Assembly: GCA_902768065.1 (NCBI GenBank) | Contig: CACXJP010000070.1 | Location: 1 to 6,476 of the forward strand | Origin: an uncultured Erysipelotrichaceae bacterium | Lineage (GTDB): Bacteria; Bacillota_I; Bacilli_A; RF39; UBA660 | Length of the DNA: 6,476 nt | Direction: 5' to 3' | Part shown: positions 6,313-6,476 of the stretch, in pieces | Position numbering within the stretch: position 1 is the first letter of the stretch | How the letters are laid out: each line of letters begins with the position of its first letter | Translations under genes and position numbers: made by a program | Notes under the pieces: model-generated | What the model was told of the DNA's origin: nothing | The model's database searches: none | The model's input: the letters and a program-made list of their open reading frames with translations, nothing else

Positions 6313-6328
6313 AGTGCATAGCACTCTT
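6311..6328 (+). terminator. Weak hairpin after the cluster, possible terminator
   Basis: AGTGC (6313-6317) pairs with GCACT (6321-6325) around a 3-nt loop. Two more A-T pairs are possible if C6326 is bulged out. It starts at the stop codon of the last cluster gene. No real T tract follows, so termination here would be inefficient at best. The -35 of the next promoter candidate begins inside the right arm. Confidence 0.3.
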
Positions 6329-6355
6329 GTATTATTAATAAATGAATGATAAAAT
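6327..6355 (+). promoter_or_regulatory. Promoter candidate with extended -10 for the secreted-protein gene
   Basis: TTGTAT (6327-6332) is separated by 17 bp from TAAAAT (6350-6355), and the -10 is preceded by TGA, giving a TGn extended -10 element. It lies 27 nt before the start codon at 6383. Spacing, extended -10 and position agree, making this the best promoter candidate in the window, although the -35 matches only 3 of 6. It suggests that the next gene is transcribed separately from the cluster. Confidence 0.55.
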
Positions 6356-6370
6356 GTAAATAATAGTAGT

Positions 6371-6375
6371 AGGAG
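6371..6375 (+). promoter_or_regulatory. Ribosome binding site of the partial secreted-protein gene
   Basis: AGGAG lies 7 nt before ATG 6383. It is the main support for this start, since only 31 codons of the gene are in the window. Confidence 0.75.
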
Positions 6376-6382
6376 AATATAT

Positions 6383-6476
6383 ATGAAGAAATTTATAAGT
6401 TTTATTGTTGTATTATTTGTAGCTATAATTACGATATTTAATGTTAGTGCTAAAAGTAATGATATAGAAATATCTA
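6383..6476 (+). CDS. Start of a secreted-protein gene (signal peptide), cut by the window end
   Basis: Only the first 31 codons are present. They encode a typical signal peptide: MKK, a hydrophobic core of about 17 residues (FISFIVVLFVAIITIF), then NVSA before KSNDIEIS. V-S-A followed by Lys (residues 21-24) fits signal peptidase I cleavage after Ala23. There is no lipobox Cys, so the product should be exported and released or cell-wall associated. It has its own ribosome binding site and a promoter candidate. The mature part is outside the window, so function cannot be given. It could still belong to the same envelope programme as the upstream cluster. Confidence 0.75.
   Translation, partial: MKKFISFIVVLFVAIITIFNVSAKSNDIEIS

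Overview
The window is strongly AT-rich and all genes lie on the + strand. Reading frames are dense, Shine-Dalgarno sites are clear AGGAG/GGAGG types, arginine is mostly AGA, isoleucine is often ATA, and many gene junctions overlap or nearly touch. Tryptophan is always TGG, and each gene ends sensibly under the standard bacterial code, so I see no sign of TGA-as-Trp recoding. This fits a low-GC Firmicutes/Bacilli-type bacterium, plausibly an uncultured gut lineage. The BspA-like LRR protein and the zinc-ribbon membrane proteins are common in such genomes. The lineage is inference and cannot be proved from this window.

Layout: (1) 1-604 is the 3' part of an unrecognised gene that enters from the left edge and ends in an intrinsic terminator overlapping its stop codon. 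(2) 605-673 is a short intergenic region with a possible promoter. (3) 674-6312 is a compact five-gene cluster that looks like one operon: a double-zinc-ribbon, three-TM, BspA-like LRR membrane protein; a radical SAM/SPASM maturase with a long C-terminal extension; a 131-residue protein with a Tyr/Gly/Ser-rich segment and a 16-Asn tail; a zinc-ribbon membrane protein with a Tim44-like domain; and a single-pass membrane protein with an extracellular domain. Junctions are 1-nt overlap, 20-nt overlap, 9-nt gap and 11-nt gap. (4) 6313-6382 holds a weak hairpin and a good promoter candidate with an extended -10. (5) 6383-6476 is the start of a secreted-protein gene running off the right edge.

The main interest is the centre of the cluster. 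The SPASM maturase carries the full seven-Cys pattern plus two extra cysteines, and it overlaps a small protein with the strong ribosome binding site GGAGGG. Near the C-terminus of that protein, tyrosines fall every third residue (91, 94, 97, 100, 106, 109), in the register of the aromatic-X-X motifs that some SPASM maturases crosslink. My working hypothesis is an undescribed peptide or protein maturation system: the maturase modifies the Tyr/Gly/Ser segment, and the zinc-ribbon, Tim44-like and LRR membrane proteins handle, export or display the product at the envelope. The enzyme family and the gene order are well supported. The substrate assignment and the role of the membrane proteins are inference.
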